A stretch of DNA of 56,275 nt from Anaerolineae bacterium (GCA_016789005.1 JAEURA010000301.1:1-56275); one strand, 5' to 3'. Positions 17,089-25,387 are shown, counted from the first letter of the stretch. Numbers and translations are program-made. The notes: generated by a model not told the origin, from the sequence alone.

Positions 17089-18290
17089 CAGTGATGCCCC
17101 TCGTTCGACTCGTCCGACTCTTCGGCGTCCGCCTCGCGGGGAGCGCTGCTGCGATTGCCGCGCGCCACGAAGACCGCGCCGAAAGTCACGCCGAAGCCCA
17201 GCCCCAGGATCAAGCCCTGGACCAGCTCGATATAGTTATTTGCCTGTTCCGTCTCTGCGGCTTCGGCGCTGACGGTTACCGCTTCGGCGGTTTCGGCAGA
17301 GGCGGTTTCTTCCGCCGTCGTATCAGCGGTCAGGGTTTCCCATTCACCGCTGGCGACCAGGCTTTCGTGACAGGTGGTGCAGGCGGTGGTCTCCATGAAC
17401 ATGGAGTGTCCTGTCGCCGTCTGATCAGGATCGAAGCCCACCAGCTGGTCGTTGGCGTGCCCGGTGTTCATGTGGCAGTCCACGCAGTTGACCGGGCGTT
17501 CGCCGTCGGCGTGCTGCTGGTGGACCAGGAGCAGCGGCATGTCCTGCTCATCGTGACAGTTGATGCAGGTGGCATCCGGTTCATCCAGCGTGCCGACGCG
17601 CGGCAGCTGGCTGTGCGGCGAGTGGCAGCTGGCGCAGCCCAGCGGACCGATCTCGACGTGCGGGCTGGCGCGAAATTCCGCCAGCGTCGTCGTATGGCAG
17701 TCGCCGCAGACTCCCGCCGCCAGCCCCGGCTGTTCGATGACCGGCGCAACGTCGTGCGCGCCGTGACAGTCGGTGCAGACTGCCGACTGGGTGTTGCCGG
17801 CGCGGATCGCCTCGGCGTGGCGTCCGCCGTCCAGCTCGGTCGCCTGCTCTTCGTGACAGCCGACGCACATCGTCACCGAGTTCAGCACGAAGGAGCGCAT
17901 ATCGGTGGAGAGTTCGCCAAGGAAATGCGGGAACGGCATGTCTCTGTGGCAGTCCACGCAGCCCAGCGCGGGGTGTTTATCGGTCGCACCGTGCACCGAA
18001 TTGCGGATGGTATCGGCGCTGACGTACAGATTGAGCAGACTGCCATCATCGAGCGTGCGGGTGCGCCAGGGCACGTTGTGGCAGAGCATGCAGTAGCTGT
18101 TGTTGCCGGTCGGCACGATCTCTTCGGTGGGCGGCGCAAGGTCAAGCGACGCCCCGCCCGTCTCGGCGGTCGGTTCAGGAGTCGCCTCCTGCGCCTGCGC
18201 CATCAGCAGCGGCGTTAGCCCGACCGCCAGCAGCGTCAGCCCGAAGCCGAACAGCGCAATGATTATGGTGCGGCTGAAATTGCGGGTCAT
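17088..18290 (-). CDS. 9-haem cytochrome c, type B, minus-strand operon
   Basis: 400 residues with a signal peptide (IIIALFGFGLTLLAVGLTPL) and nine sites: CMLCH, CVDCH, CVGCH, CTDCH, CGDCH, CASCH, CINCH, CVDCH, CTTCH. Start and haem order match the type B protein at 13954-15147, for example SYCMLCHNVPW against AYCLLCHTKPD, with an SVHG motif in both, so they are paralogues. After the last haem an Ala/Glu/Thr-rich linker leads to a C-terminal helix (VQGLILGLGFGVTFGAVFVA) and an acidic tail. It lies between the type A gene (4-base gap) and the ferredoxin gene (1-base overlap), so it probably bridges them electrically. Confidence 0.92.
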   Translation of the reverse strand: MTRNFSRTIIIALFGFGLTLLAVGLTPLLMAQAQEATPEPTAETGGASLDLAPPTEEIVPTGNNSYCMLCHNVPWRTRTLDDGSLLNLYVSADTIRNSVHGATDKHPALGCVDCHRDMPFPHFLGELSTDMRSFVLNSVTMCVGCHEEQATELDGGRHAEAIRAGNTQSAVCTDCHGAHDVAPVIEQPGLAAGVCGDCHTTTLAEFRASPHVEIGPLGCASCHSPHSQLPRVGTLDEPDATCINCHDEQDMPLLLVHQQHADGERPVNCVDCHMNTGHANDQLVGFDPDQTATGHSMFMETTACTTCHESLVASGEWETLTADTTAEETASAETAEAVTVSAEAAETEQANNYIELVQGLILGLGFGVTFGAVFVARGNRSSAPREADAEESDESNEGHH

Positions 18291-18294
18291 GTCC

Positions 18295-19914
18295 TCACCC
18301 TCCCGTCTGCGTCGTAGACGGCGCGGCGGGGTTCAGATAGCTGTCGATAGCGCCAACCAGCGCGCTCACATAGTTGGGGTTGTGCAGCCCATAGCTGCGA
18401 TCCTGCTCGATGAAGTCCAGACCGTCGGTGACCCACGCCGGAGTATCCGGCGTCACGGCGGCGCGCGCCCCTTCCAGCCAGCGCTGCGTGCCCGCCTGCA
18501 TGTCGGCGACGTACATCCCCATGATGGCGGGGTCCACGTCGCTGGCGTGGCATTCGCTGCACGTATCGGTCAAGCCTTCGCCTTCGGCGAGCGGGCGCGG
18601 CAGCACCGGTTCGAAACCGTGACTGGCGCGCACCCCGCCGTTGGTCGGCAGATTGGGCATGTGGCAGGTGATGCAGTTCGGACCATCCTCCGCCGTGAAG
18701 TGGACATCGGGGATGCCGCCCACGCCGGGGATGAGGTCGCGTCCTTCGACCATCTCGAACGCCGGGAAGTGCACTTCCGGCAGCGCCGCCGAGGTGCTGT
18801 GACAGCCGGCGCACAGGTTGAGCGGCTCATCGCGCAGATGCACCGGGCGGTCGGTCTCCAGATGCGGGTCATGGCAGGTCACGCAGCCGACGCCATACTG
18901 CGCCGTCTCGACGGTCAGCGGCTCTGGCGCTTCACCTTCGCGCTCGCCCGCCTCGACCTGAGCGATCAGCTGTTGGGTATAGTTGTAGTCGGTGCTGTGG
19001 CAGGTCAGACAGCTTGGCTCGATTTCCAGACCGCTCTCCAGCAGCCCGGTCAGGGCGTGGGCGTGACCGGAGTCCAGCCATTCGTTGTACTGCATATTGG
19101 GCAGGCGGGCGTGTTCGTTGGTCCACCAGTGCGCCGCATCATCGACCGGCGTCAGGGCAAAATCAGCCGAAAGGTCGCTGCCGGGGAAATAACCAGCCGG
19201 GAACGGCACCGCGCTGGCGCTGACGCCGCGCCCGTGACACTGCCCGCAAACCTGCGGGTCCATCGCCGGATTGATGGCGGCGCGAATTTCGACCAGCTCT
19301 TCGTCGCTCGGACGGCGTCCAGCGTCGCTGGCGAGTTCTTCATGCTCCTCGCCCGGTCCGTGACAGGCTTCGCAGGTCACGCCGTCGTCCGTCCAGCGCC
19401 CGCGTTCGGCGTCGTAGCCGGTCACGTGGCAGTAAGCGCAGTTCTCTTCCCAGTCGAAACCGGGGCTGTCCCAGGTTTCGCCCAGGTCGAGCAGATGCCA
19501 CTCCCCGGCGACGGCGTCCCAGCCGGCGGGCAGGACGCGGTAGTCGTTGCGATCCACTTCATAAAGGTAGTACTGCACGTGCCGTCCTGTGCCGACGACG
19601 AAAGCGACGTCTTCAGCGGTGAAGGCACGGGCGGCGTCTTCGCCGGGCAGCTGCACCTGTCGCAGGTCCTCGCCGGCGTCGAAATCCGCCAGGACGGCGT
19701 CCTCCTCATCGGTGAGGGTGAGGGCGTGGTTGGAGTCCTGATGCGAACGCGCCACGTCACGGTGGCAGGATTCGCATTCATCCGCGCCGAGATAATCGCC
19801 GCCCTGGCTCTGCGCCTGAAGCGGAGTGGCGCTGACGGCGCTCATCATGAACAGGCTGATCCCGCCGATGAGCAGAAGCAGCCCAATCCCCGCAATCCAT
19901 CTTGCTGAGTTCAT
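18295..19914 (-). CDS. 9-haem cytochrome c, type A, minus-strand operon
   Basis: 539 residues from the ATG at 19914, which overlaps the preceding gene by four bases (ATGA) and starts a signal peptide (WIAGIGLLLLIGGISLFMM). Sites: CESCH, CAYCH, CEACH, CGQCH, CLTCH, CVTCH, CAGCH, CITCH, CSECH. Order, spacing and surrounding motifs (GDYLGADECESCHRDVARSH; GVTCEACHGPG; NMQYNEWL) match the protein at 12107-13957, so the two are paralogues. Unlike that protein, this one stops shortly after its last domain with a Pro/Thr tail and has no C-terminal membrane helix. It may be released, or held only by its signal sequence if uncleaved. Confidence 0.92.
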   Translation of the reverse strand: MNSARWIAGIGLLLLIGGISLFMMSAVSATPLQAQSQGGDYLGADECESCHRDVARSHQDSNHALTLTDEEDAVLADFDAGEDLRQVQLPGEDAARAFTAEDVAFVVGTGRHVQYYLYEVDRNDYRVLPAGWDAVAGEWHLLDLGETWDSPGFDWEENCAYCHVTGYDAERGRWTDDGVTCEACHGPGEEHEELASDAGRRPSDEELVEIRAAINPAMDPQVCGQCHGRGVSASAVPFPAGYFPGSDLSADFALTPVDDAAHWWTNEHARLPNMQYNEWLDSGHAHALTGLLESGLEIEPSCLTCHSTDYNYTQQLIAQVEAGEREGEAPEPLTVETAQYGVGCVTCHDPHLETDRPVHLRDEPLNLCAGCHSTSAALPEVHFPAFEMVEGRDLIPGVGGIPDVHFTAEDGPNCITCHMPNLPTNGGVRASHGFEPVLPRPLAEGEGLTDTCSECHASDVDPAIMGMYVADMQAGTQRWLEGARAAVTPDTPAWVTDGLDFIEQDRSYGLHNPNYVSALVGAIDSYLNPAAPSTTQTGG

Positions 19915-20462
19915 TGAAACATCTCTTTGGTTCGCCCCGGATGTGCAATGCGAAGGAACGACCCAGCGCCTCGCGCCGACTCGCGGCTGAAGCGATGACA
20001 GTCGGTGCAATCGCCCAACGCCAGGGGGGCGTTTTCCCCGGCGACGGCGGGATGATCGGCGACCTCCCAGCCATCAGGCAGGGGAAGGTAGCCGGCGTCC
20101 GTCCAGATCAGATACTTCTGCCTTTGCGCTTCGGAAGCGCCGAAAGCGCCATCAGCTCGGTGAGGCAGGGCGTCGGGGCGCGCAGTGGCAAGCAGCCCGT
20201 CCAGCGACGCGCTGATGGCGTGTGGGTTTTCGATGTCGGGGCTGGCGACGGTCCGGCGGGGGGTGTCCGTCCAGTTCCCTTCTTCGTCGGCATGGCAGGT
20301 CAGACAGCCGCCGGAACCGACATAAACCGCCGTCGGCGGGACGGGAAGCCGCAGCAAATCGTCCGACCACAGCGCAGGCACGCCAAAGAGTACGAATGTG
20401 AGGACGCCGGTGAAGGCAGCGATGCAGCCGAAAATGGCAAGATTCTGCCGCAAGCTTCTCAT
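19911..20462 (-). CDS. Small membrane-anchored di-haem cytochrome c
   Basis: 183 residues, first gene of the minus-strand cytochrome operon, with GGGAGGGG directly before the ATG at 20462. A signal anchor (LAIFGCIAAFTGVLTFVLFG) is followed by two sites, CLTCH near residue 54 and CTDCH near residue 152. The first part (YVGSGGCLTCHADEEGNW) resembles the opening of the type A 9-haem proteins, so it may be a shortened relative. Its stop overlaps the type A start. A role as an electron entry or exit partner for the larger cytochromes is an inference from position. Confidence 0.8.
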   Translation of the reverse strand: MRSLRQNLAIFGCIAAFTGVLTFVLFGVPALWSDDLLRLPVPPTAVYVGSGGCLTCHADEEGNWTDTPRRTVASPDIENPHAISASLDGLLATARPDALPHRADGAFGASEAQRQKYLIWTDAGYLPLPDGWEVADHPAVAGENAPLALGDCTDCHRFSRESARGAGSFLRIAHPGRTKEMFQ

Positions 20463-20626
20463 CCCCTCCCCTTTCGCTGAACCGCCAGCAGGACCAGTAC
20501 ACGGAATAACATTGCTGCCGATTGTCCCTCCTGCCCGCCTGGGCGCAATCCTTCGGCGGAATGAAAGCGGATCATCCCTCCGGTTGATTCCGCGCTCACC
20601 CTTTTTGTTCGTGCTACGGATCCCTC

Positions 20627-20754
20627 AGAGGCTGTCTGCAAACTGCTCACCTCACCCCGTTTCGCTGCGCTCAACCGCCCCTCTCCAATTGGAGAGGGGC
20701 AGGGGGTGAGGTTGGGGTGAGGTTGTGTGAAAACCGGCTTTGCAGACACGCTCT
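20627..20754. repeat. 128-bp inverted-repeat element related to the MITE-like copies
   Basis: The left end AGAGGCTGTCTGCAAA (20627-20642) and the right end TTTGCAGACACGCTCT (20739-20754) are imperfect inverted repeats; the right end read on the minus strand (AGAGCGTGTCTGCAAA) resembles the ends of the elements at 5819 and 25242 (AGAGCGTATCTGATAA). The interior differs and carries another hairpin repeat. The right end touches the stop codon of the response regulator gene. The rest of the 291-base gap 20463-20753 holds nothing else recognised. Confidence 0.55.
20650..20720 (+). repeat. Intergenic hairpin repeat, family B, copy 1
   Basis: CCTCACCCCGTTTCGCTGCG and the 17 bases after it (20650-20686) are identical to 23399-23435. 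They are followed by an inverted GCCCCTCTCC/GGAGAGGGGC pair and GGGTGAGGTT, which pairs with the left end. It lies inside the element at 20627-20754. No coding role. Confidence 0.7.
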
Positions 20755-21431
20755 CAATCCACCAGCTTCAGGCGCATCGCCATCAGCGCCGCCTGGGTGC
20801 GGTCGGCGACGTGCAGTTTCTGGAAGATGTGCTGCACGTGGGTTTTGACCGTCGGCACGCTGATGCTCAGCGCCTCGGCGATGGCGGTGTTGTTCAAACC
20901 GCGCACTATCAGCCGCAGCACGTCGTTTTCCCGCTCGGAAAGCGGCTCGATCATCGCCTCCGCTTCGGCGGCGTCTTCGTCCGGCACGCGCGACTCCAGC
21001 GAATGCGCCAGCGCTGCCTGAAGCAGCGAACGGTCGATCAGGCTGTCGCCGGTCGCCGCCGCCAGCACCGCCCGCACGATTTGATCGGGATCAGTCTCTT
21101 TCGACAGATAGCCCGCCGCGCCGCCACTGATCGCCCGCGCCAGGTAAGCGGGGTTGGCGTAGGTGGTCAGGATGATCACGCTGGTGCGGGGCGATGCGGC
21201 TTTGATCTGCGGCAGGCTTTGCAGCCCGTCGCTGTCCTTCATACGAATATCCAGCAGCATCACGTCCGGGCGGGAGTGCGCCGCCAGCGCGACGGCTTCG
21301 CTGCCGTTTTCCGCCTCGCCGATCACCTCGATGCCGGGACGGGACAGCAGCGCACGCAGCCCCTGCCGGACGATGCCATGATCGTCCACGATGGCGACGC
21401 GCACCGGTCTGCCGTTGGGACCGTCATCCAT
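20754..21431 (-). CDS. NarL/FixJ-type response regulator (receiver + LuxR-type HTH)
   Basis: 225 residues from the ATG at 21431; upstream in-frame codons encode an Arg-rich stretch within the kinase gene and are unlikely. The receiver has the acidic pair in VDDH, phospho-acceptor Asp61 in MLLDIRM, and the conserved Thr/Lys (ILTTYAN, YLSKE). The C-terminal helix-turn-helix (LSERENDVLRLIVRGLNN... SVPTVKTHVQHIFQKL) is typical of LuxR/NarL. It overlaps the sensor kinase gene by 8 bases, so the two form one two-component system. It lies next to the cytochrome operons and is the natural candidate to control them, though no binding site is proven. Confidence 0.93.
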   Translation of the reverse strand: MDDGPNGRPVRVAIVDDHGIVRQGLRALLSRPGIEVIGEAENGSEAVALAAHSRPDVMLLDIRMKDSDGLQSLPQIKAASPRTSVIILTTYANPAYLARAISGGAAGYLSKETDPDQIVRAVLAAATGDSLIDRSLLQAALAHSLESRVPDEDAAEAEAMIEPLSERENDVLRLIVRGLNNTAIAEALSISVPTVKTHVQHIFQKLHVADRTQAALMAMRLKLVD

Positions 21432-23253
21432 GCTTCGCGCTCTCTTTCGTCTCAGCCGCCTCAGCCGTCGCCGCGCCGAGCGCCTCGACCGCCTTCTGGG
21501 GGATATGGACTTCAATAGTGGTTCCGGAACCCCGCGCGCTGCGGATTCGGCATCCGCCCTGAATCAGGCTGGCACGCTCCTGCATCGCCGTGATGCCTAC
21601 GCCGCGCCCTTCCCGGCTGATCGAGTCCGGGTCGAAGCCAATGCCATCGTCGCTGATGGTCAGGAAGATGCCGTCCCCGTTGTGCAGGCTGACGCGGACC
21701 TGTCCGGCGTGGGCGTGCTTGCGCACGTTGTTGAGCGCCTCCTGGGCGATGCGGAAGAGGGTCACAGCAATCGTCTTGTCCGGTTCGGTGGGCAGCTTCT
21801 GCAGGTCAAGCGTCAGCTCCCAACCGCCCGCCGCCGCCGCTGTCTGCGCCGTCTCTTCAATGGCTGAGCGCAAACCGAGATCATCCAGCACGGCGGGGCG
21901 CAGCCCTTCGATGATGCGCCGTCCTTCGACAATCGCCTGGGTCAGCGCGTCGCAGCCCCGCTGGATGCTGCCGCGCACCGGCGTCTCCGGGATCGGGCAG
22001 ACATCGCGGCAGTTGGTCAGATAGAAGCGCGCGCCGACCATCTGCTGGATCAGCCCGTCATGCAGATCGTAGGCGAGCAGCTTGCGCTCTTCCTCCTGGG
22101 CGTTGATCAGGTTTTCCAGCAGGCGGTGTTCGCGGCGGCGCTTGTTCTCCAGTTCGTGCGTCAGATCGACGAAGGTGCGGGTCAGCGCGCCGATCTCGTC
22201 ATCGGGCAGGTGCGGCGGCAGGGACATCAGCGCGCCGCTGCGCCCGTACTGGATCGCCATCGTCTGCAGGCGGCGCACCGGCGCGACCAACCACTGCCCG
22301 GTCCCCACCGCCAGCCAGACCGCCACCAGCGCCGAACCGACGACGAAGACCAGCGCCAGCCGGTAGAAATTGTTCAGATCGGCGTAGAGCACTGCTGTCG
22401 GGGTACGCCGGAAGATCACCCAGTAGCGTTCCGGTGTCTCCACCTCGACTTCCGCCGCCAGCGCCAGCGCCTCGTCGGTCGGGTGGATGACATCGAAGAC
22501 GTAGACGCTCGATGCCGTCTCGTAGCGCCCCGCCTCGCCGGTCAGCAGGTGCGGCAGGTCGTCGGCGATGCTCTGCGGGTCGAAACCTTCCGGGTAGACC
22601 CAGAAGCGCCCGTCCTGGTCGATCAGCGCCCAGGTGTCCGCGCCGGGACGCTGTGGCAGAGCGCGCAGCAGCCAGCCCGCATGCAGATCGAGCACCAGCA
22701 CACCATCGGGCAGGCGCACGGCGTAATGAATGTAGGGCGTGTCGCTTCCCGGGGTATGGTGAAAGGGAGACAGGTAGACTTCGCCGTCGTTCAGGCGCAG
22801 CGTCTCGTGAATGTAGGAGTCATCCGGCTCGCTGACCGAACTGCTGACGATGTCTACGGTGTCTTCGTCCGCCTCGACGCCGGCGATCTCGGCGCCCTCG
22901 TCGTTGAACAGGCGCACGGCGTGATACATCGGGCGCACCGACGCCAGCACCAGCAGGTCACCGGCGACCTCGCGCTTCCACAGCCCGACGCCCTGAGCGG
23001 TCGCCTGCTGGCGCAGCATGTTCAAACTGCGCAGCGCGTGGATGACCTCGACATCGTTCTGCACCTGGCGCAGCGCCCCGGCGATGCTCTCCACCTGGAG
23101 ATCGACCTGATAGGTCGAACGTTCCAACGCCTGATCGGACAGCGCCGAGCGGGTGAAGAACAGCCCGTACAGGCTGGTCGCCGTGATTGGCAGCAGCGTC
23201 AGCAGCAGAAAGCTGGCGATCAGTTTTTGGCGAAGGCTTTTGAGTCGGAACAT
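21424..23253 (-). CDS. Membrane sensor histidine kinase (extracytoplasmic sensor, HAMP, HisKA_3, HATPase)
   Basis: 609 residues. The first membrane helix is near 11-33 (IASFLLLTLLPITATSLYGL), then a long external domain about 35-295 with a Cache-like look, then a second helix about 298-318 and a HAMP linker. The dimerisation domain has the NarX/DegS-type motif DLHDGLIQQM with phospho-acceptor His398, preceded by AQEEERKLLAY. The ATPase domain has FRIAQEALNNVRKHAHA and SDDGIGFDP, with RGVGITAMQERA as the G2 region. It senses something outside the cell, ligand unknown, and signals to the regulator encoded by the overlapping gene. It is divergent from the cytochrome lipoprotein gene at 23557. 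Confidence 0.93.
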   Translation of the reverse strand: MFRLKSLRQKLIASFLLLTLLPITATSLYGLFFTRSALSDQALERSTYQVDLQVESIAGALRQVQNDVEVIHALRSLNMLRQQATAQGVGLWKREVAGDLLVLASVRPMYHAVRLFNDEGAEIAGVEADEDTVDIVSSSVSEPDDSYIHETLRLNDGEVYLSPFHHTPGSDTPYIHYAVRLPDGVLVLDLHAGWLLRALPQRPGADTWALIDQDGRFWVYPEGFDPQSIADDLPHLLTGEAGRYETASSVYVFDVIHPTDEALALAAEVEVETPERYWVIFRRTPTAVLYADLNNFYRLALVFVVGSALVAVWLAVGTGQWLVAPVRRLQTMAIQYGRSGALMSLPPHLPDDEIGALTRTFVDLTHELENKRRREHRLLENLINAQEEERKLLAYDLHDGLIQQMVGARFYLTNCRDVCPIPETPVRGSIQRGCDALTQAIVEGRRIIEGLRPAVLDDLGLRSAIEETAQTAAAAGGWELTLDLQKLPTEPDKTIAVTLFRIAQEALNNVRKHAHAGQVRVSLHNGDGIFLTISDDGIGFDPDSISREGRGVGITAMQERASLIQGGCRIRSARGSGTTIEVHIPQKAVEALGAATAEAAETKESAKHG

Positions 23254-23306
23254 GGACAGGATTCTCCCAACAGCCTCATTTTGAAGCAGAACGCCGCAAA
23301 CTATCG

Positions 23307-23320
23307 GTGACGCATGTCAC
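23307..23320. promoter_or_regulatory. CRP/FNR-like palindrome
   Basis: GTGACGCATGTCAC has the core GTGA-N6-TCAC of CRP/FNR-family sites (consensus TGTGA-N6-TCACA). It lies 54 bases upstream of the sensor kinase start (minus strand) and 237 bases upstream of the cytochrome lipoprotein gene (plus strand). No CRP/FNR-type gene is in the window. The 303-base gap 23254-23556 also holds a hairpin repeat at 23397-23480. Confidence 0.4.
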
Positions 23321-23396
23321 GTCAGATCGGTGCGATACCTCCTCAATTGTAACGTCACAACCCATTAAGCTAAACTCAGTGACTCACGGATTGCCT

Positions 23397-23480
23397 AACC
23401 TCACCCCGTTTCGCTGCGCTCAACCGCCCCTCTCCGTTCGGAGAGGGGCAAAAAATCGTCAGATTTTTGGGGTGAGGTTG
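23397..23480 (+). repeat. Intergenic hairpin repeat, family B, copy 2
   Basis: AACCTCACCCC at the left pairs with GGGGTGAGGTT at the right (23470-23480), and an inner pair GCCCCTCTCC/GGAGAGGGGC forms a second stem. The first 37 bases (23399-23435) are identical to 20650-20686. It could form an RNA hairpin in the leader of the cytochrome lipoprotein gene, or simply be an interspersed repeat. Confidence 0.7.
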
Positions 23481-23556
23481 GCTGAAAAATCGATGTTTCG
23501 TACTGAAGCTGAACTTTCGTGATTCGCTGAAACTGAACAGCAAAAAGGGACTCCAC

Positions 23557-24960
23557 ATGACATTGAAACGACTCATCCTTCTGCTGGTGCTGCCAGCGCT
23601 CGCCGCCTGCTCCGGGCTTGCCGGGGAACCACGCATCGTCGCCACAATCCCCCCCAGCGCGGCGGAACCGGCAGCGTCCGATCTGGGTTCTGACGCCGAG
23701 ATCGCCGCCGTGATGACGCTTGGAGGCGAAGTGTGGACGGACAACTGCGCGCGCTGTCACGGCGCGATGGGCGGCGGGACGGAGGAAGGCGCGCCCCTGC
23801 CCGATCTGAGCGACAGGAGCGATGAGCAAATCCTCGCCGCCATCACCAACGGGCTGCGGACAGGAGACGGCAAGGAAATGCCCGCCTTCGGCGAAGAACT
23901 GACCGATGAGCAGCTCAACGCCGCCATGACCTATGCCAAGATGATGTCGCGAGCGATTGCCCAGGGTATGGTCGGGTCGGAGCCAGACGCCCCGGTCAGC
24001 ACAGCCGAGGTCGGTCCGCTGGTCGCCGGCGTGGTCACCGGCGCGATCAGCAACGGCACGGCGAGCGGCACGATCCCGGCGGATCAGCGGGTGATCCTGC
24101 ACAGCATCGACTCCGCCGGGAATGACGAGACGATGGAGACGACGGCGAACGCCGACGGGACCTTCCGCTTCGAGGATGTGCCTTTCGACCCCGCCCGCGA
24201 ATATGCCATCACCGCCGAGTACGGCAGCGCGACGTTCGTCAGCGCCGTCCTGCCGGTTGATCCAGCTCAGGGGGAACTTTCCCTGCCTATCACCCTCTAC
24301 GAAAGCGGGGCGGACGCCGGCGCGGTGGTCATCGACGCGATGACCGCGCAGATCGCCGTGCAGGACGGCGTGATGGAAGTCACGCAGATCTTCAGCTTCA
24401 GCAATACCTCGGACCGCGTCTTCTTCACCGCCGACGCCGAGGGCGCGACAGGGACATCGATCAGCATCCACGTGCCGCAGGGGGCGACGCTGGCGGGCAG
24501 CTTCAGCGCCAGCTACCGGGTCAGCGACGACTCCAGCATCGTCTACGAGACTCGCCCGCTGATCCCCGGTCAGCCGCGCATCATGCATCTCACCTACCAG
24601 CTGCCCTATGCCAACACGGCGTCGGTGGATCAGCCGCTCGATTTCGCGCTGGAAGGGGAAGTCGACGTCATCGTCGTCAACAGCGAGCTGACGCTCACTT
24701 CGGACCGTCTGCCGGAGCGAGAGCCGATGAGCTTCAACGGCACGACGATGGCGACTTACGGCGGGGCGCTGAGCCTGCCCGCCGGGTCGAACCTCAGCTA
24801 TCGCATCGACGGCGAAGCGGTCTCGCTGTCGTCCACCGCCGAAAGCGCGCCCGCCTCTGGAGCCAACCCGCTCGCCTACATTCTGATTGGCATCGGCGTG
24901 GCGGCGCTGGCGCTGGCAGGCGTGCTGACACTCCGCGAACGCATGGCGAAACGTCCGTAG
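23557..24960 (+). CDS. Cytochrome c lipoprotein with carboxypeptidase-regulatory-like domain and C-terminal membrane helix
   Basis: 467 residues. The start is followed by a lipoprotein signal with lipobox LAAC (Cys18), so the mature protein should be lipid-anchored outside. Residues about 55-130 form a mono-haem cytochrome c domain with CARCH (Cys64-His68) and a likely Met ligand in GKEMPAFGEEL. Next comes a beta-rich region (about 150-240) resembling carboxypeptidase-regulatory-like Ig folds, a larger beta-rich region, and near the C-terminus a helix (PLAYILIGIGVAALALAGVL) with a short basic tail. It may shuttle or relay electrons for the neighbouring multihaem proteins. It is a single gene ending at a strong terminator. 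Confidence 0.85.
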   Translation: MTLKRLILLLVLPALAACSGLAGEPRIVATIPPSAAEPAASDLGSDAEIAAVMTLGGEVWTDNCARCHGAMGGGTEEGAPLPDLSDRSDEQILAAITNGLRTGDGKEMPAFGEELTDEQLNAAMTYAKMMSRAIAQGMVGSEPDAPVSTAEVGPLVAGVVTGAISNGTASGTIPADQRVILHSIDSAGNDETMETTANADGTFRFEDVPFDPAREYAITAEYGSATFVSAVLPVDPAQGELSLPITLYESGADAGAVVIDAMTAQIAVQDGVMEVTQIFSFSNTSDRVFFTADAEGATGTSISIHVPQGATLAGSFSASYRVSDDSSIVYETRPLIPGQPRIMHLTYQLPYANTASVDQPLDFALEGEVDVIVVNSELTLTSDRLPEREPMSFNGTTMATYGGALSLPAGSNLSYRIDGEAVSLSSTAESAPASGANPLAYILIGIGVAALALAGVLTLRERMAKRP

Positions 24961-24994
24961 CGGCGCGGCGCCAAACGCTGCCCATCCGCACCCG

Positions 24995-25033
24995 CCGCGC
25001 GCCGGCTGTTGAGCCGGTGCGCGGCTTTTTTTC
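24995..25033 (+). terminator. Rho-independent terminator of the cytochrome lipoprotein gene
   Basis: CCGCGCGCCGGCT (24995-25007) pairs with AGCCGGTGCGCGG (25012-25024) in a 13-bp stem (one G-U pair) with a GTTG loop, followed by seven T residues (25026-25032). It starts 35 bases after the stop at 24960. Confidence 0.93.
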
Positions 25034-25067
25034 ACACCTTCGACTTTTGCCGCTGACGAATTCCAGC

Positions 25068-25146
25068 ATCCTCACCCCCAACCCCCTCTCCAGGCAGCGG
25101 CGCACAACGGGTCAGGAAAGTCCCTTCTCCATGCAATGGGGAGGGG
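25068..25146 (-). repeat. Intergenic hairpin repeat, copy A in reverse orientation
   Basis: Read on the minus strand it matches 7416-7502 (TTTCCTGACCCGTTGTGCGC is exact in both). It is the first block in the long non-coding stretch 25034-25590. Another short inverted-repeat block (GTAGG...CCTAC with inner CGCC/GGCG) follows at about 25149-25205. Confidence 0.7.
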
Positions 25147-25241
25147 ATGTAGGAGCGGAGTAATGTCCCCGCCCAGCGGGCGAACACAAGAGTTCACCCC
25201 TACGGAACACGCCATCTCTATTTCGGTTCTCCATGATTTTC

Positions 25242-25376
25242 AGAGCCTGTCTGATAATTGCCCTTGGTAGGGGCGCGTCGCGACGCGCCCGCCGTAACCG
25301 TGACGATTTTTCAGGCAGTGCGGGCGACTCGCGAGCCGCCCCTACGAGAGCGTTGATGAATTATCAGATACGCTCT
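25242..25376. repeat. 135-bp MITE-like element, copy 2
   Basis: It has the same length and nearly the same sequence as 5819-5953. Its ends are AGAGCCTGTCTGATAATT and, on the minus strand, AGAGCGTATCTGATAATT. It holds the same two internal GC-rich hairpins, one with a single base change (GCGACTCGCGAGCCGC against GCGGCTCGCGAGCCGC). It is non-coding and lies upstream of the 10-haem cytochrome gene. Confidence 0.75.
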
Positions 25377-25387
25377 CAGCGCGACTC

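Noticed and set aside
16267..20462. Alternative complex III (Act) operon
   Set aside because: A ferredoxin-like subunit and multihaem proteins are present, but there is no NrfD-type ActC/ActF subunit and haem numbers differ.
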